Below the pieces are notes generated by a model. The model was given only the letters and a program-made list of their open reading frames with translations, was not told the origin of the DNA and searched no databases. Made by a program: the position numbers and the translations under genes. A DNA stretch of 64,000 nt from Mucilaginibacter daejeonensis. GTDB taxonomy: Bacteria; Bacteroidota; Bacteroidia; Sphingobacteriales; Sphingobacteriaceae. The stretch's first letter is position 1; every line of letters begins with the position of its first letter. This document shows, piece by piece, positions 53,091-61,473 of this stretch. Location: assembly GCF_020783335.1 (NCBI RefSeq), contig NZ_CP086068.1, positions 4,216,001-4,280,000 of the forward strand, written 5' to 3'.

Positions 53091-54091
53091 TACAGTCGTG
53101 TCTCCCGTTCAAATTGTTCTTTATTAGCCTCCTGTAATACCAGGTTAGGTTTTACTACAGGCAGCGGCTTCAATGTATCGTAGTGGTTAGCGCTGATCAC
53201 CGAGGTATTGGCGATCTTACGCGGACCTTCGATCACCCAATCGGCGGTCTTCTTTTTATCAAAGCGGCAGGTGTTGCAAATAAATTCTTCCACCTCACCA
53301 TATTGATCTTTACGGGCAGTTACCCTGATCACATCCTCGCCTTTATACCATAAGGTCACCTTACCATTGCATTTCTCGTGCTCGCAATCGCGGTGGGCAT
53401 CAACTGGTTTGGTGAACCATACACGGTTCTTGAAGCGGAAGGTCTTATCGGTCAACGCACCAACAGGGCATACATCGATCACGTTACCTGAAAAGTCGTT
53501 GTCCACTGCTTTGTGTATGTAGGTAGATATCTCGGCATGATCGCCACGGTTCAATACACCATGTACGCGTTGCTCGGTGATCTGATCGGCCGTGAACACG
53601 CAACGGTAACAAAGTATGCAGCGCGTCATGTGGAGTTGGATCTTGTCACCTATATCGATACGCTCGAACGTACGACGATCAAATTCGTAACGGGTCTTGG
53701 CAGCACCGTGTTCAAAACCCAGATCTTGCAGGTGGCATTCGCCAGCCTGGTCACATACCGGGCAATCAAGCGGGTGATTGATGAGCAGCATCTCTACCAC
53801 TCCTTTACGGGCCTCGATCACCTCAGGCGAGGTGATATTTTGAACCTCCATACCGTCCATCACTGCGGTGCGGCATGAGGCTACCAGCTTAGGCATTGGG
53901 CGAGGGTCCTTTTCAGAGCCCTTGCTCACCTTTACCAGGCAGGTGCGGCATTTACCACCGCTGCCCTCAAGCTTTGAGTAATAACACATTGCCGGTGGCA
54001 CGATATCGCCTCCTATTTGCCTTGCGGCATTCAGGATGCTGGTGCCAGGCTCAACATCAATACTAATTCCGTCAATAGTTACTTTAACCAT
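53090..54091 (-). CDS. nuoG: Short NuoG-like 2Fe-2S/4Fe-4S subunit of complex I
   Basis: 333 residues from the ATG at 54091 (MVKVTIDGISIDVEPGTS); a 7-codon TTG extension was rejected. 2Fe-2S ligands are C36, C48, C51 and C73. The N5-type set is H106, C110, C113 and C119; the N4-type set is C158, C161, C164 and C208. A last group, C236, C241, C272 and C275, occupies the place of the Fe4S4 domain that precedes the molybdopterin-like part. The protein then ends: E. coli NuoG is about 908 residues, so the large C-terminal domain is absent. Short NuoG proteins are known in Bacteroidota. A gamma-glutamylcyclotransferase gene overlaps its start by 8 bases. Confidence 0.92.
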   Translation of the reverse strand: MVKVTIDGISIDVEPGTSILNAARQIGGDIVPPAMCYYSKLEGSGGKCRTCLVKVSKGSEKDPRPMPKLVASCRTAVMDGMEVQNITSPEVIEARKGVVEMLLINHPLDCPVCDQAGECHLQDLGFEHGAAKTRYEFDRRTFERIDIGDKIQLHMTRCILCYRCVFTADQITEQRVHGVLNRGDHAEISTYIHKAVDNDFSGNVIDVCPVGALTDKTFRFKNRVWFTKPVDAHRDCEHEKCNGKVTLWYKGEDVIRVTARKDQYGEVEEFICNTCRFDKKKTADWVIEGPRKIANTSVISANHYDTLKPLPVVKPNLVLQEANKEQFERETRL

Positions 54092-54476
54092 TATTAACTT
54101 TATTTCTAACAAAAGCGAGGTAATCGCCGTTGATGATCTCTTTATGCTTAGGCTTTAGGGCATCCTGATAAAGGTATACCCAACACCTGATCCGCTCATT
54201 ATCTGATGACCTCACCATCATTTTTCTGCGGATGTACTCGCTGCCTTCATATTCATCCAGCTCAGCAAATACCCGTTGTGGTTCGGTCACCCGGTATATC
54301 TCTCCGTACACCTCGTACCCGTTAGGGTCCTCTATTAAACCGGGATAACTTCCCAGATCGTAAAGCCTGCCTTTTACAAGGCCGGATCCACTGTGCTGCA
54401 GATATGGAGCCAATGGCCTTATTACCTCATGGTCAAAGTGTTTGAGCAAGGTACCGTACACAAATAAACATTCCAT
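54084..54476 (-). CDS. Gamma-glutamylcyclotransferase/AIG2-like protein inside the nuo operon
   Basis: A 130-residue protein of the GGCT/AIG2 fold. The signature glycine-rich turn is VYGTLL (residues 6-11), and the probable catalytic glutamate is in DEYEGSEYIRR (residues about 74-84). Known members cyclise gamma-glutamyl amines or peptides, or trim modified proteins. It lies between nuoF and nuoG, its stop overlaps the nuoG start by 8 bases (54084-54091), and it starts 38 bases after the 102-residue gene. Nothing in complex I needs this activity, so a linked function is inferred only from coupling. Confidence 0.85.
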   Translation of the reverse strand: MECLFVYGTLLKHFDHEVIRPLAPYLQHSGSGLVKGRLYDLGSYPGLIEDPNGYEVYGEIYRVTEPQRVFAELDEYEGSEYIRRKMMVRSSDNERIRCWVYLYQDALKPKHKEIINGDYLAFVRNKVNNG

Positions 54477-54514
54477 TCAATGCCTCCCTATGTAAGGTAC
54501 CTTGTTCATCAGCC

Positions 54515-54823
54515 TTATAGCTGATATTCTTTAACTATGGGTTGGCCTTGCGCATCCTTACCCATCTCAATATCGATCTTTGCGCCTTTCAGTATGGGCG
54601 AGTCCTGTAAGATGCCGGTCAGTGACCTGACCATCAACTCCGGATCGTGCGAGCTCATGTAAAAGATCGCCAGATTGTTATCCTCGTCCAACTCGTAGCT
54701 ATCGTACTCACCTATACGCCGGTGAGTAAGCGTTTCATCTATATTTTCTTGCAACTGATCTAAATAGTCAAAGTCCTCTACCTTGTAGTTGAACTTAATG
54801 ATCACATCGTGGTTCTCTGCCAT
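54515..54823 (-). CDS. Hypothetical 102-residue protein inside the nuo operon
   Basis: A small acidic protein with no signal peptide or membrane helix. It begins MAENHDVIIKFNYKVEDFDYLDQLQENID, and contains the segment LAIFYMSSHDPELMVRSLTGIL; the layout suggests an alpha/beta ferredoxin-like fold. I do not recognise the family and will not assign a function. It lies 78 bases after the nuoF stop and 38 bases before the cyclotransferase gene, in the same direction and with no terminator either side, so it is probably transcribed with nuo genes. Confidence 0.65.
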   Translation of the reverse strand: MAENHDVIIKFNYKVEDFDYLDQLQENIDETLTHRRIGEYDSYELDEDNNLAIFYMSSHDPELMVRSLTGILQDSPILKGAKIDIEMGKDAQGQPIVKEYQL

Positions 54824-54901
54824 TTTTTCAATAAGTATCGTTATGTGTTAATAAATATAACGCAACTTACTATCAATCAGTATTGTTTTTAGCATTTAAT
54901 G

Positions 54902-56257
54902 CTATGCCTCAACCTTGACTAAAGGGTCTGCATAATGAGCCAGACCAAAGTTACCGGCAACTGCTGCCGAGGGGTTGGTCACATGCCATTCGAACTCATC
55001 CCTGAAGTGACGGATCGCGCTGGCCACCGGCCACGCTGCCGCATCACCCAACGGACAGATCGTATTTCCTTCTATCTTTTTCGATACATCTACCAGCAGG
55101 TCCATATCGCTCAGTTTGCCATGACCATGCTCCAACCGGTGCAGTACCTTCTCCATCCAGCCGGTACCCTCACGGCAAGGCGAACATTGTCCGCAGCTTT
55201 CGTGGTGATAGAAACGGGTGAAGTTCCAGGTGTTACGAACGATGCACTGGTCCTCGTCAAAAGCGATAAAGCCGCCTGAACCCATCATGGTACCGGTAGC
55301 AAAACCACCTTCTGACAAACCTTCGTAGCTCATTACACGGGCATCGCCAGCAGCTGTTTTCAGGATCAGGTTAGCAGGCAATATCGGCACTGATGAACCA
55401 CCGGCAACTACCGCCTTTAAGCGCTTGCCGTTAGCTATACCACCGCAATACTCGTCCGAATAGATGAACTCCTCTACAGGCACACCCAATTCGATCTCGT
55501 AAACGCCTGGTTTTTTCAGGTTACCACCTGCCGAAATCAGTTTGGTACCGGTACTACGGCCGATACCGATCTTAGCATACTCATCGCCACCATCACGAAT
55601 GATCGGCACGGTAGCCGCGATAGACTCTACGTTGTTGACCACCGTAGGACAACCATACAGACCCGCGATAGCCGGGAACGGTGGTTTGATGCGTGGATTA
55701 CCACGTTTACCTTCCAACGATTCGATCAGTGCGGTCTCTTCGCCGCAGATGTAAGCACCACCACCTGGTTGTACATACAACTCCAGGTCGTAACCGGTGC
55801 CTAAAATGTCTTTGCCTAACAAACCTGCATTACGGGCCTCGGCAATGGCTCTTTCCAGTATACGAATCTGAGGCATCATTTCGCCACGTACGTAGATGTA
55901 CGAGGTTTTTGCGCCCAGTGCATAACTGGCTATGATCATACCCTCGATCAGTAAGTGAGGGATGTGGGTCATTAAATAACGGTCCTTGAAGGTACCGGGT
56001 TCCGACTCATCAGCATTGCAAACCAGGTAACGTGGCACACCTTCGGGCTTGGCCAAAAAGCTCCACTTCATACCTGTAGGGAAACCTGCACCACCACGAC
56101 CACGCAAACCCGACTTCTTTACCTCTTCTACCACTTCATCAGGGGTAAGGGTCTTCAATGCTTTTTGCATCGAATCGTAGCCGCCTTTTGACCGGTATAC
56201 CTCAAGGGTATTAATACCGGGTATGTTGATATGTTCGAGTAATAATTTGCGTGCCAT
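54902..56257 (-). CDS. nuoF: NADH-quinone oxidoreductase subunit F
   Basis: 451 residues, the NADH-oxidising subunit. FMN/NADH-binding stretches [15 protein letters not shown] (about residues 53-67) and [13 protein letters not shown] are present, and [12 protein letters not shown] with a downstream Cys form cluster N3. Length is normal (E. coli 445). Its ATG overlaps the nuoE stop by one base. Confidence 0.97.
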   Translation of the reverse strand: MARKLLLEHINIPGINTLEVYRSKGGYDSMQKALKTLTPDEVVEEVKKSGLRGRGGAGFPTGMKWSFLAKPEGVPRYLVCNADESEPGTFKDRYLMTHIPHLLIEGMIIASYALGAKTSYIYVRGEMMPQIRILERAIAEARNAGLLGKDILGTGYDLELYVQPGGGAYICGEETALIESLEGKRGNPRIKPPFPAIAGLYGCPTVVNNVESIAATVPIIRDGGDEYAKIGIGRSTGTKLISAGGNLKKPGVYEIELGVPVEEFIYSDEYCGGIANGKRLKAVVAGGSSVPILPANLILKTAAGDARVMSYEGLSEGGFATGTMMGSGGFIAFDEDQCIVRNTWNFTRFYHHESCGQCSPCREGTGWMEKVLHRLEHGHGKLSDMDLLVDVSKKIEGNTICPLGDAAAWPVASAIRHFRDEFEWHVTNPSAAVAGNFGLAHYADPLVKVEA

Positions 56258-56784
56258 TAGTTGTTCTCCTTTGCTTTAAGGTCGCTGATCAGCTGATCTA
56301 CCGACTCAGGAGTCAGGTTCTCATAAAAAGTATATTCAGGACCGATCTGCAGCACAGGGCCAAAACCACATGCGGCCAGGCACTCTACCCCACGCCAGCT
56401 GAACATACCGTCGGCGGTAACTTCGCCTTCTTTAACGCCCAGCTTTTGCTCAATGTGATCCATGATCTTTTCGGCACCTACCAGGCAGCAAGGGCCGGTA
56501 CGGCAAACCTCAAGCATATATTTGCCTTGAGGTTTTAAAAAGTACATGGTATAAAAGGTAGCTACCTCATAAACCTCAATGGGTTCGATCTTCAGGTATT
56601 CGGCCACCTTGTCCATTGCAGGAGCGCTCACCCAACCGAACTCGGCCTGTACAGCGTGCAACGCAGGCAACAAGGCCGATTTTTGTTTTCCTTCAGGATA
56701 GCGGCTTACAAAGTCGGCAAATTGAGCCAATAACGCCGGTGAGAACTCTACCGGCTCATGGGTAACATTCTCTACTCTAAGCAT
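56257..56784 (-). CDS. nuoE: NADH-quinone oxidoreductase subunit E
   Basis: 175 residues, thioredoxin-like 2Fe-2S subunit. The four cluster N1a cysteines lie in CRTGPC and CLAACGFGP. The N-terminal four-helix part (FVSRYPEGKQKSALLPALHAVQ) is typical. It overlaps the nuoD stop by 8 bases and nuoF by one, indicating coupled translation. Confidence 0.97.
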   Translation of the reverse strand: MLRVENVTHEPVEFSPALLAQFADFVSRYPEGKQKSALLPALHAVQAEFGWVSAPAMDKVAEYLKIEPIEVYEVATFYTMYFLKPQGKYMLEVCRTGPCCLVGAEKIMDHIEQKLGVKEGEVTADGMFSWRGVECLAACGFGPVLQIGPEYTFYENLTPESVDQLISDLKAKENN

Positions 56785-58003
56785 CTAACTCTCCGGCTAT
56801 AACGTTCAAACTACTCATGTTAATAATGGCATCTGATAGCAGCATCCCACGGCTCATATCAGCATACATACTGTAATTGATAAAGCTTGGCCTGCGGAAG
56901 TGCAAACGGTAAGGCGACCTGCCACCATCATTCACCAGGTAAAAGCCCAACTCGCCGTTGGCACCTTCAACTGAATGATATACCTCTCCTACCGGTGTAT
57001 CGATCTCGCCCATCACGATCTTGAAGTGATAGATGAGCGCTTCCATATTGTTGTACACTTCCTCTTTGGGAGGCAGGTAGAACTCAGGAACATCCGCGTG
57101 GAATATGGTCGGGTCTTCTTTTTCTATTTTATCTAAAGCCTGCTGTATCATACGCATGCTTTGTTTCATTTCTTCGTTACGTACCAGGAAACGGTCATAA
57201 ACGTCGCCTGTGGTGCCTACCGGTACCTCAAAATCGAACTCTTCGTATGAGCAGTATGGGTTCATGGCGCGTACATCGTAATCAACACCGGCAGCACGCA
57301 GCAACGGGCCGCTCCAGCTGTAATCCAACGCGGTCTCGATACTTACCGGCGCTACGCCTTTGGTACGGTCGATGAAGATACGGTTACGGTTAAATAACGA
57401 TTCGAACTCGGCCAGTACCTTAGGGAACTCGGCCAGGAACTTCTTGATCTTGGCAAAAGCTATCTCATTGAAGTTACGCTCAAAACCACCGATGCGACCA
57501 ATGTTGGTGGTCAAACGTGATCCGCAAACTTCTTCGTATATCTCGTAAATGGCCTCACGGTATTCCATCATGTAAAGGAACCCGGTAAAGGCGCCGGTAT
57601 CAACACCCAATACACCGTTGCAAATGATGTGATCGGCTATACGTGATAACTCCATCACGATGATGCGCAGGTAATCTACCCTTTTCGGGGTCTGTATCTT
57701 TAACAGCTTCTCTACCGTCATGTGCCAGCCCATATTATTGATCGGGGCCGAGCAATAGTTCAAACGGTCAGTAAGCGGGGTGATCTGGTAAAAAGGGCGG
57801 TGTTCGGCGATCTTTTCGAACGCGCGGTGTATATAACCAATGGTAGATACGCCACTCACGATACGCTCGCCGTCCAGCTGCAATACGTTCTGGAACACAC
57901 CGTGCGTGGCCGGGTGGGTTGGCCCAAGGTTAAGGGTGGATAACTCGCTTTGCAGGTTGATATCCGTATTGCTGTTAGTATTTAACGAAGGAAAATTCTG
58001 CAT
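56777..58003 (-). CDS. nuoD: NADH-quinone oxidoreductase subunit D
   Basis: 408 residues. NLGPTHPATHGVFQNVLQLDGE (residues about 24-45) and the later RYLRIIVMELSRIADH-like stretch (here YLRIIVMELSRIADH) are signatures of the 49-kDa quinone-site subunit; its Tyr/His equivalents form the quinone pocket with nuoB. NuoC is encoded separately, unlike in E. coli where C and D are fused. It starts 3 bases after the nuoC stop. Confidence 0.97.
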   Translation of the reverse strand: MQNFPSLNTNSNTDINLQSELSTLNLGPTHPATHGVFQNVLQLDGERIVSGVSTIGYIHRAFEKIAEHRPFYQITPLTDRLNYCSAPINNMGWHMTVEKLLKIQTPKRVDYLRIIVMELSRIADHIICNGVLGVDTGAFTGFLYMMEYREAIYEIYEEVCGSRLTTNIGRIGGFERNFNEIAFAKIKKFLAEFPKVLAEFESLFNRNRIFIDRTKGVAPVSIETALDYSWSGPLLRAAGVDYDVRAMNPYCSYEEFDFEVPVGTTGDVYDRFLVRNEEMKQSMRMIQQALDKIEKEDPTIFHADVPEFYLPPKEEVYNNMEALIYHFKIVMGEIDTPVGEVYHSVEGANGELGFYLVNDGGRSPYRLHFRRPSFINYSMYADMSRGMLLSDAIINMSSLNVIAGELDA

Positions 58004-58006
58004 GGG

Positions 58007-58510
58007 TTATCTTCCAAAATAAAAATCTTTCTTGTCTACCCGGTTAGGATCTTCTAGCGGGTATTCCTTTCGCATCGGGAACACGGTCATGTCATCCACG
58101 TTGAGGATACGCACCAGATTGGGATGGCCTTCAAAGTTCACCCCAAAAAAGTCATAGGTCTCACGCTCCATCCAGTTAGCACCATTCCAAAGCACGGTAG
58201 CTGTAGGGATACGCTCATCACCGGCAGGCAGGAATACCTTGATGCGGATGCGGACATTGTGAACGAGGCTATGAACATGGTAGATCACGCCGATCGGGCT
58301 CTCCTTTTCAGGATACTGGATAGCAGTGATATCGGTCAGGTAAATGAACTGCAATGCTGCATCTGTTTTAATGTAGCGCAGCAGATCAATGATGGTATCA
58401 CGATCGGTATGCACGGTCAGCACGCCGTACTCATCGGCCTGAGGCTGTATAGCCTGGCCAAACTTGCCGGTCAGGTTCTCAAGTAATATATCGTTGTTCA
58501 ATGCAGCCAT
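58007..58510 (-). CDS. nuoC: NADH-quinone oxidoreductase subunit C
   Basis: 167 residues, the 30-kDa subunit. The conserved ERETYDFFGVNFEGHPNLVRI (shown here as ERETYDFFGVNFEGHPN) and the C-terminal FPMRKEYPLEDP are diagnostic. Not fused to nuoD. Its start and the nuoB stop share base 58510. Confidence 0.97.
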   Translation of the reverse strand: MAALNNDILLENLTGKFGQAIQPQADEYGVLTVHTDRDTIIDLLRYIKTDAALQFIYLTDITAIQYPEKESPIGVIYHVHSLVHNVRIRIKVFLPAGDERIPTATVLWNGANWMERETYDFFGVNFEGHPNLVRILNVDDMTVFPMRKEYPLEDPNRVDKKDFYFGR

Positions 58511-59052
58511 TACTGGATACCGTATTTAGCTAATAATGCCTGATACTCCGGCGTGTTACGACGACGCAGCGACTCAGTTTGTACAAGTTTTTGAATATTC
58601 ATGAAGCCATCAATGATCGCTTCGGGGCGCGGTGGGCAACCCGGAACATAAACATCCACCGGAATGATCTCATCGATACCCTGAAGCACTGAATAGGTAT
58701 CAAATATACCACCGCTTGATGCACAGGCACCAACGGCCATTACCCAGCGGGGCTCAGCCATTTGCAGATACACCTGACGAAGTACCGGTGCCATTTTTTT
58801 GGAGATCGTACCCATCACCATCAATAGGTCAGCCTGCCGAGGCGAAAAGCTCAAACGCTCGGCACCGAAACGCGAAAGGTCATAGTTAGAACCCATGGTG
58901 GCCATGAACTCGATACCGCAGCACGATGTTGCGAAGGGCAACGGCCACAACGAGTGTGAGCGAGCCAACCCTATAGCTTTATCTAAAGAGGTAGCAAAAA
59001 ATCCTGAACCCTCAACGCCCGGGGGGGCGTTCACTATCTGAACTTCACTCAT
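58510..59052 (-). CDS. nuoB: NADH-quinone oxidoreductase subunit B
   Basis: 180 residues. The paired cysteines TSCCGIEF plus the downstream Cys residues in [13 protein letters not shown] and [10 protein letters not shown] bind cluster N2, the last carrier before quinone. Length is normal. It has its own promoter-like sequence (59092-59099) and follows a terminator after nuoA, so it probably starts a second nuo transcript. Confidence 0.97.
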   Translation of the reverse strand: MSEVQIVNAPPGVEGSGFFATSLDKAIGLARSHSLWPLPFATSCCGIEFMATMGSNYDLSRFGAERLSFSPRQADLLMVMGTISKKMAPVLRQVYLQMAEPRWVMAVGACASSGGIFDTYSVLQGIDEIIPVDVYVPGCPPRPEAIIDGFMNIQKLVQTESLRRRNTPEYQALLAKYGIQ

Positions 59053-59091
59053 TGATACAATTGGCTAAATTCCACCTAAAGTGGATGGCTG

Positions 59092-59099
59092 CAAATTTA
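59092..59099 (-). promoter_or_regulatory. -7 promoter box for nuoB-N
   Basis: On the minus strand TAAATTTG (59099-59092) matches TAnnTTTG exactly, and would give a leader of about 35 bases before nuoB. At 19 bases upstream ATCG replaces TTTG, so the -33 box is weak. A small hairpin TCCAC-CTAAA-GTGGA (59071-59085) lies in the leader. Confidence 0.5.
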
Positions 59100-59203
59100 T
59101 TATAATTAACGTGAGTTGCGATAGTGTATGATGTACAACATAGTATTTAGAAACAGTCTAAACAACTTATTGTCAGCGTTTAAAAGGGCTTTTAGGATAC
59201 GAA

Positions 59204-59235
59204 AAAGCCCGTTCTGCAAATGCGGAACGGGCTTT
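59204..59235 (-). terminator. Intrinsic terminator between nuoA and nuoB
   Basis: Arms AAAGCCCGTTCTGC and GCGGAACGGGCTTT with one mismatch and loop AAAT, followed on the minus strand by five T. It lies about 50 bases past the nuoA stop and is as strong as the terminators that end the other operons here. Confidence 0.88.
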
Positions 59236-59283
59236 CTAATCGGTCTTTAATATCTCGTATGCTACGTGATGAGCGTAGGCTTG

Positions 59284-59655
59284 TTAATTCCAGTCTAATG
59301 CACCCTTTTTAAGCACGTAAATGAAGCCGGCCAGCAGTGTGGCCATAAAGATGAACATCTCGATCAGGCCTTCGGTACCCATGGTCTTGAAGTTTACGGC
59401 CCAAGGATACATGAAGATCACCTCTACGTCGAACAGTACGAACAGTATAGCTACTAGGAAATACTTGATCGATACCGGTGTACGGGCATTACCCACCACC
59501 TCGATACCTGACTCGAAAGGGGTAAGCTTATCGGCCGTTTGGCGCTTAGGACCTAACCTGTGCGTAAAGAACATGGTAGTGACCACGAACCCTACGGCCA
59601 CCAGCATTTGGATGATGATCGGCAGATAATTGATAGGTAAACTTTGTGCTTCCAT
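59284..59655 (-). CDS. nuoA: NADH-quinone oxidoreductase subunit A
   Basis: 123 residues, three membrane helices. Typical conserved parts are KLTPFESGIEVVGNARTPVSI and FVLFDVEVIFMYPWAV, with the acidic residues found near the quinone channel. Normal length. The ATG at 59655 lies only 4 bases after a perfect promoter -7 box, so the transcript may have almost no leader. The next in-frame ATG would cut into the first helix, so the start looks right. Confidence 0.96.
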   Translation of the reverse strand: MEAQSLPINYLPIIIQMLVAVGFVVTTMFFTHRLGPKRQTADKLTPFESGIEVVGNARTPVSIKYFLVAILFVLFDVEVIFMYPWAVNFKTMGTEGLIEMFIFMATLLAGFIYVLKKGALDWN

Positions 59656-59659
59656 TTGG

Positions 59660-59690
59660 CAAATATAACGCCGTGATACTTAATAACAAA
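59660..59690 (-). promoter_or_regulatory. Full Bacteroidota consensus promoter of nuoA
   Basis: On the minus strand TTTG (59690-59687), a spacer of exactly 19 bases, then TATATTTG (59667-59660): an exact match to TTTG-N19-TAnnTTTG. It abuts the terminator of the TPR operon (59690-59716), and ends 4 bases before the nuoA ATG. Confidence 0.78.
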
Positions 59691-59716
59691 AAAGGCCGCA
59701 TAAAATGCGGCCTTTT
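59690..59716 (-). terminator. Intrinsic terminator after the TPR gene
   Basis: Perfect arms of 12, AAAAGGCCGCAT and ATGCGGCCTTTT, with loop AAA, followed on the minus strand by a T-run. It ends the exbD-tonB-PstS-TPR transcript. Confidence 0.92.
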
Positions 59717-59731
59717 ATAAATTCGTTGATA

Positions 59732-61447
59732 TTATTTACCTTTTCCTTTAGCTGGAGTGGTCTTCTTTTGGAAGAAGAAAGCGGCCTGTTTGTTAGCAGG
59801 GTCGTACTCTCTTGCTTTGGTAAAGTTCTCAGTAGCTAAGGCCATATCTTTAGCGGCATACTGATAGTAGGTACCCAGGTAAGCATATGCTTCGCCCAAA
59901 CCTTTTTTATCAGCATCTTTTACCGGCTGTGTGGCAGTGGCTATCTGAATGTATTTCTCGTAGAATGGCTTAGCAAGACCTTGGCTGGTTTCGCGGCTTG
60001 GCTCTTTCAGGTCATTCACACGGGCACGGTATAAAGCTACCGCAGCGTTAGGGGTCGATACTTTCGATTCCACATAAGCGAAAGCTGAATCGGCTTTGGT
60101 CAACAATCCCATGTCAGGCGCAGGACCTTTTTTGTTGGCAGCAGCAGTATACTGATCGGTATAACCAAAGTAGTAGCTGGTACCCATAGCTAAGTAGTCG
60201 TTCAGCGTTAATTGCTTACGGGTCTTAGCTATGTATTTAGCATAAGCATCACCTGCCTGAACGTACTTTTGTTTACCATAGTAAGCTTTAGCGATATCGC
60301 CATAAAGATCTACTTGTGTGCTGTCCAGCTCGATAGCTTTTTGCATGGTGATCAAACCTACCGAATCCTGACCTGGAGTGTTCAGTTGCAAACGGCCTAA
60401 GTACAGGTAATCATAAGGGATGATACGTTTAGGGTCGGCTTTGGTCATCCAGGTGTTCAAAGCAGTTAGACCGTTAGCATAATCTTTGGTCTCATAACCG
60501 GCATAGCCTAAGTAACGATATACACGCAGGTTCACGTTTGGAAGTTTAGACAAAGCGGTAGCTTCGGCTTGCAGCTCCTTAAATTTACCGGCTTGGTATA
60601 AAAAGTCGGCATAACGTAAACGTGATTCTACTGAGTTATCGGTCAGGCTCAGGAACTTGCTGTATTTCTCAACTGCTTCGTTCACTTTAGCCGATGCTTG
60701 TTGAGGAACTTTTTGTGCCCAACGAATGTCGGTCTCAGCCCACTCACGGTAAGCAGGTCCATAGTTAGGATCGATAGCTAAAGCAGCTTTGAACTCGTTC
60801 TCTGACTCTTCCCAGTTCTGCGCCTGACGCCAAACCACACCAGTGGCCACTTTAGCGTGAGCAGCTTTAGGGTTGATGTTCAAAGCGTCGGTGTAAGCTT
60901 TAACCGCTTCAGTGTTCTTTAACTGGGTACGGTAAGCATCACCCAGGGCGATGAATAGGTCAGGATCTTTAGCGTTAACGGCTATACCTTTGTTCAACAC
61001 GGCAATGGCCGAGTTGCCATCAGGATTGGGGCCCAGCAAATAGCTCAAGCCTACGTACTCATATGGTTTGCTATCCTTACCTGCCAAAGTGATGGCTTGG
61101 GTAAAGTTAGACTGTGCGCCTGCGGCGTCTTTATTTAAACGGGCAACTGCACCTAAACCGGCATAGTTCAAACCTGATTTAGGATTTACCGCTATACCTT
61201 TATCAAAGGCAGCTTTTGCCGAGTCGATATACTCTTGCTCCAAATACACCCAGCCCAAATAGAAAAAATTCTCATCCTTTGTGGCTTGTGTGGTGGTGAG
61301 GTTTTTAAGCATCGACTTGGCTTTCTGGTATTGTTCGGCGTCAATGGCTTTCTTGGCGTCGGCAAGACTTTGCGCAAAAACTGATGAACCTATAAATACC
61401 AGGCCAAGGGCTGCGGTTCCCGCTACTTTACTCATCGTATTCTTCAT
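59732..61447 (-). CDS. Tetratricopeptide-repeat protein of the TonB-linked module
   Basis: 571 residues with a signal peptide (about 1-25, VFAQ). From about residue 28 to the end lie many TPR-like helix pairs: for example AKKAIDAEQYQKAKSML, NFFYLGWVYLEQEYIDSAKAAFDKG, LFIALGDAYRTQLKNTEAVKAYTDAL and GEAYAYLGTYYQYAAKDMALATENF. TPRs bind partners, so it could be a periplasmic scaffold. It lies 26 bases past the PstS-like gene in the same direction and ends the operon. A terminator follows. Confidence 0.88.
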   Translation of the reverse strand: MKNTMSKVAGTAALGLVFIGSSVFAQSLADAKKAIDAEQYQKAKSMLKNLTTTQATKDENFFYLGWVYLEQEYIDSAKAAFDKGIAVNPKSGLNYAGLGAVARLNKDAAGAQSNFTQAITLAGKDSKPYEYVGLSYLLGPNPDGNSAIAVLNKGIAVNAKDPDLFIALGDAYRTQLKNTEAVKAYTDALNINPKAAHAKVATGVVWRQAQNWEESENEFKAALAIDPNYGPAYREWAETDIRWAQKVPQQASAKVNEAVEKYSKFLSLTDNSVESRLRYADFLYQAGKFKELQAEATALSKLPNVNLRVYRYLGYAGYETKDYANGLTALNTWMTKADPKRIIPYDYLYLGRLQLNTPGQDSVGLITMQKAIELDSTQVDLYGDIAKAYYGKQKYVQAGDAYAKYIAKTRKQLTLNDYLAMGTSYYFGYTDQYTAAANKKGPAPDMGLLTKADSAFAYVESKVSTPNAAVALYRARVNDLKEPSRETSQGLAKPFYEKYIQIATATQPVKDADKKGLGEAYAYLGTYYQYAAKDMALATENFTKAREYDPANKQAAFFFQKKTTPAKGKGK

Positions 61448-61473
61448 GGCTTAATTTTATAGTTAGAATATAG

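Noticed and set aside
53090-54091. Truncated NuoG as a pseudogene
   Set aside because: All Fe-S ligands are in frame, neighbours overlap correctly, and short NuoG is known in Bacteroidota.
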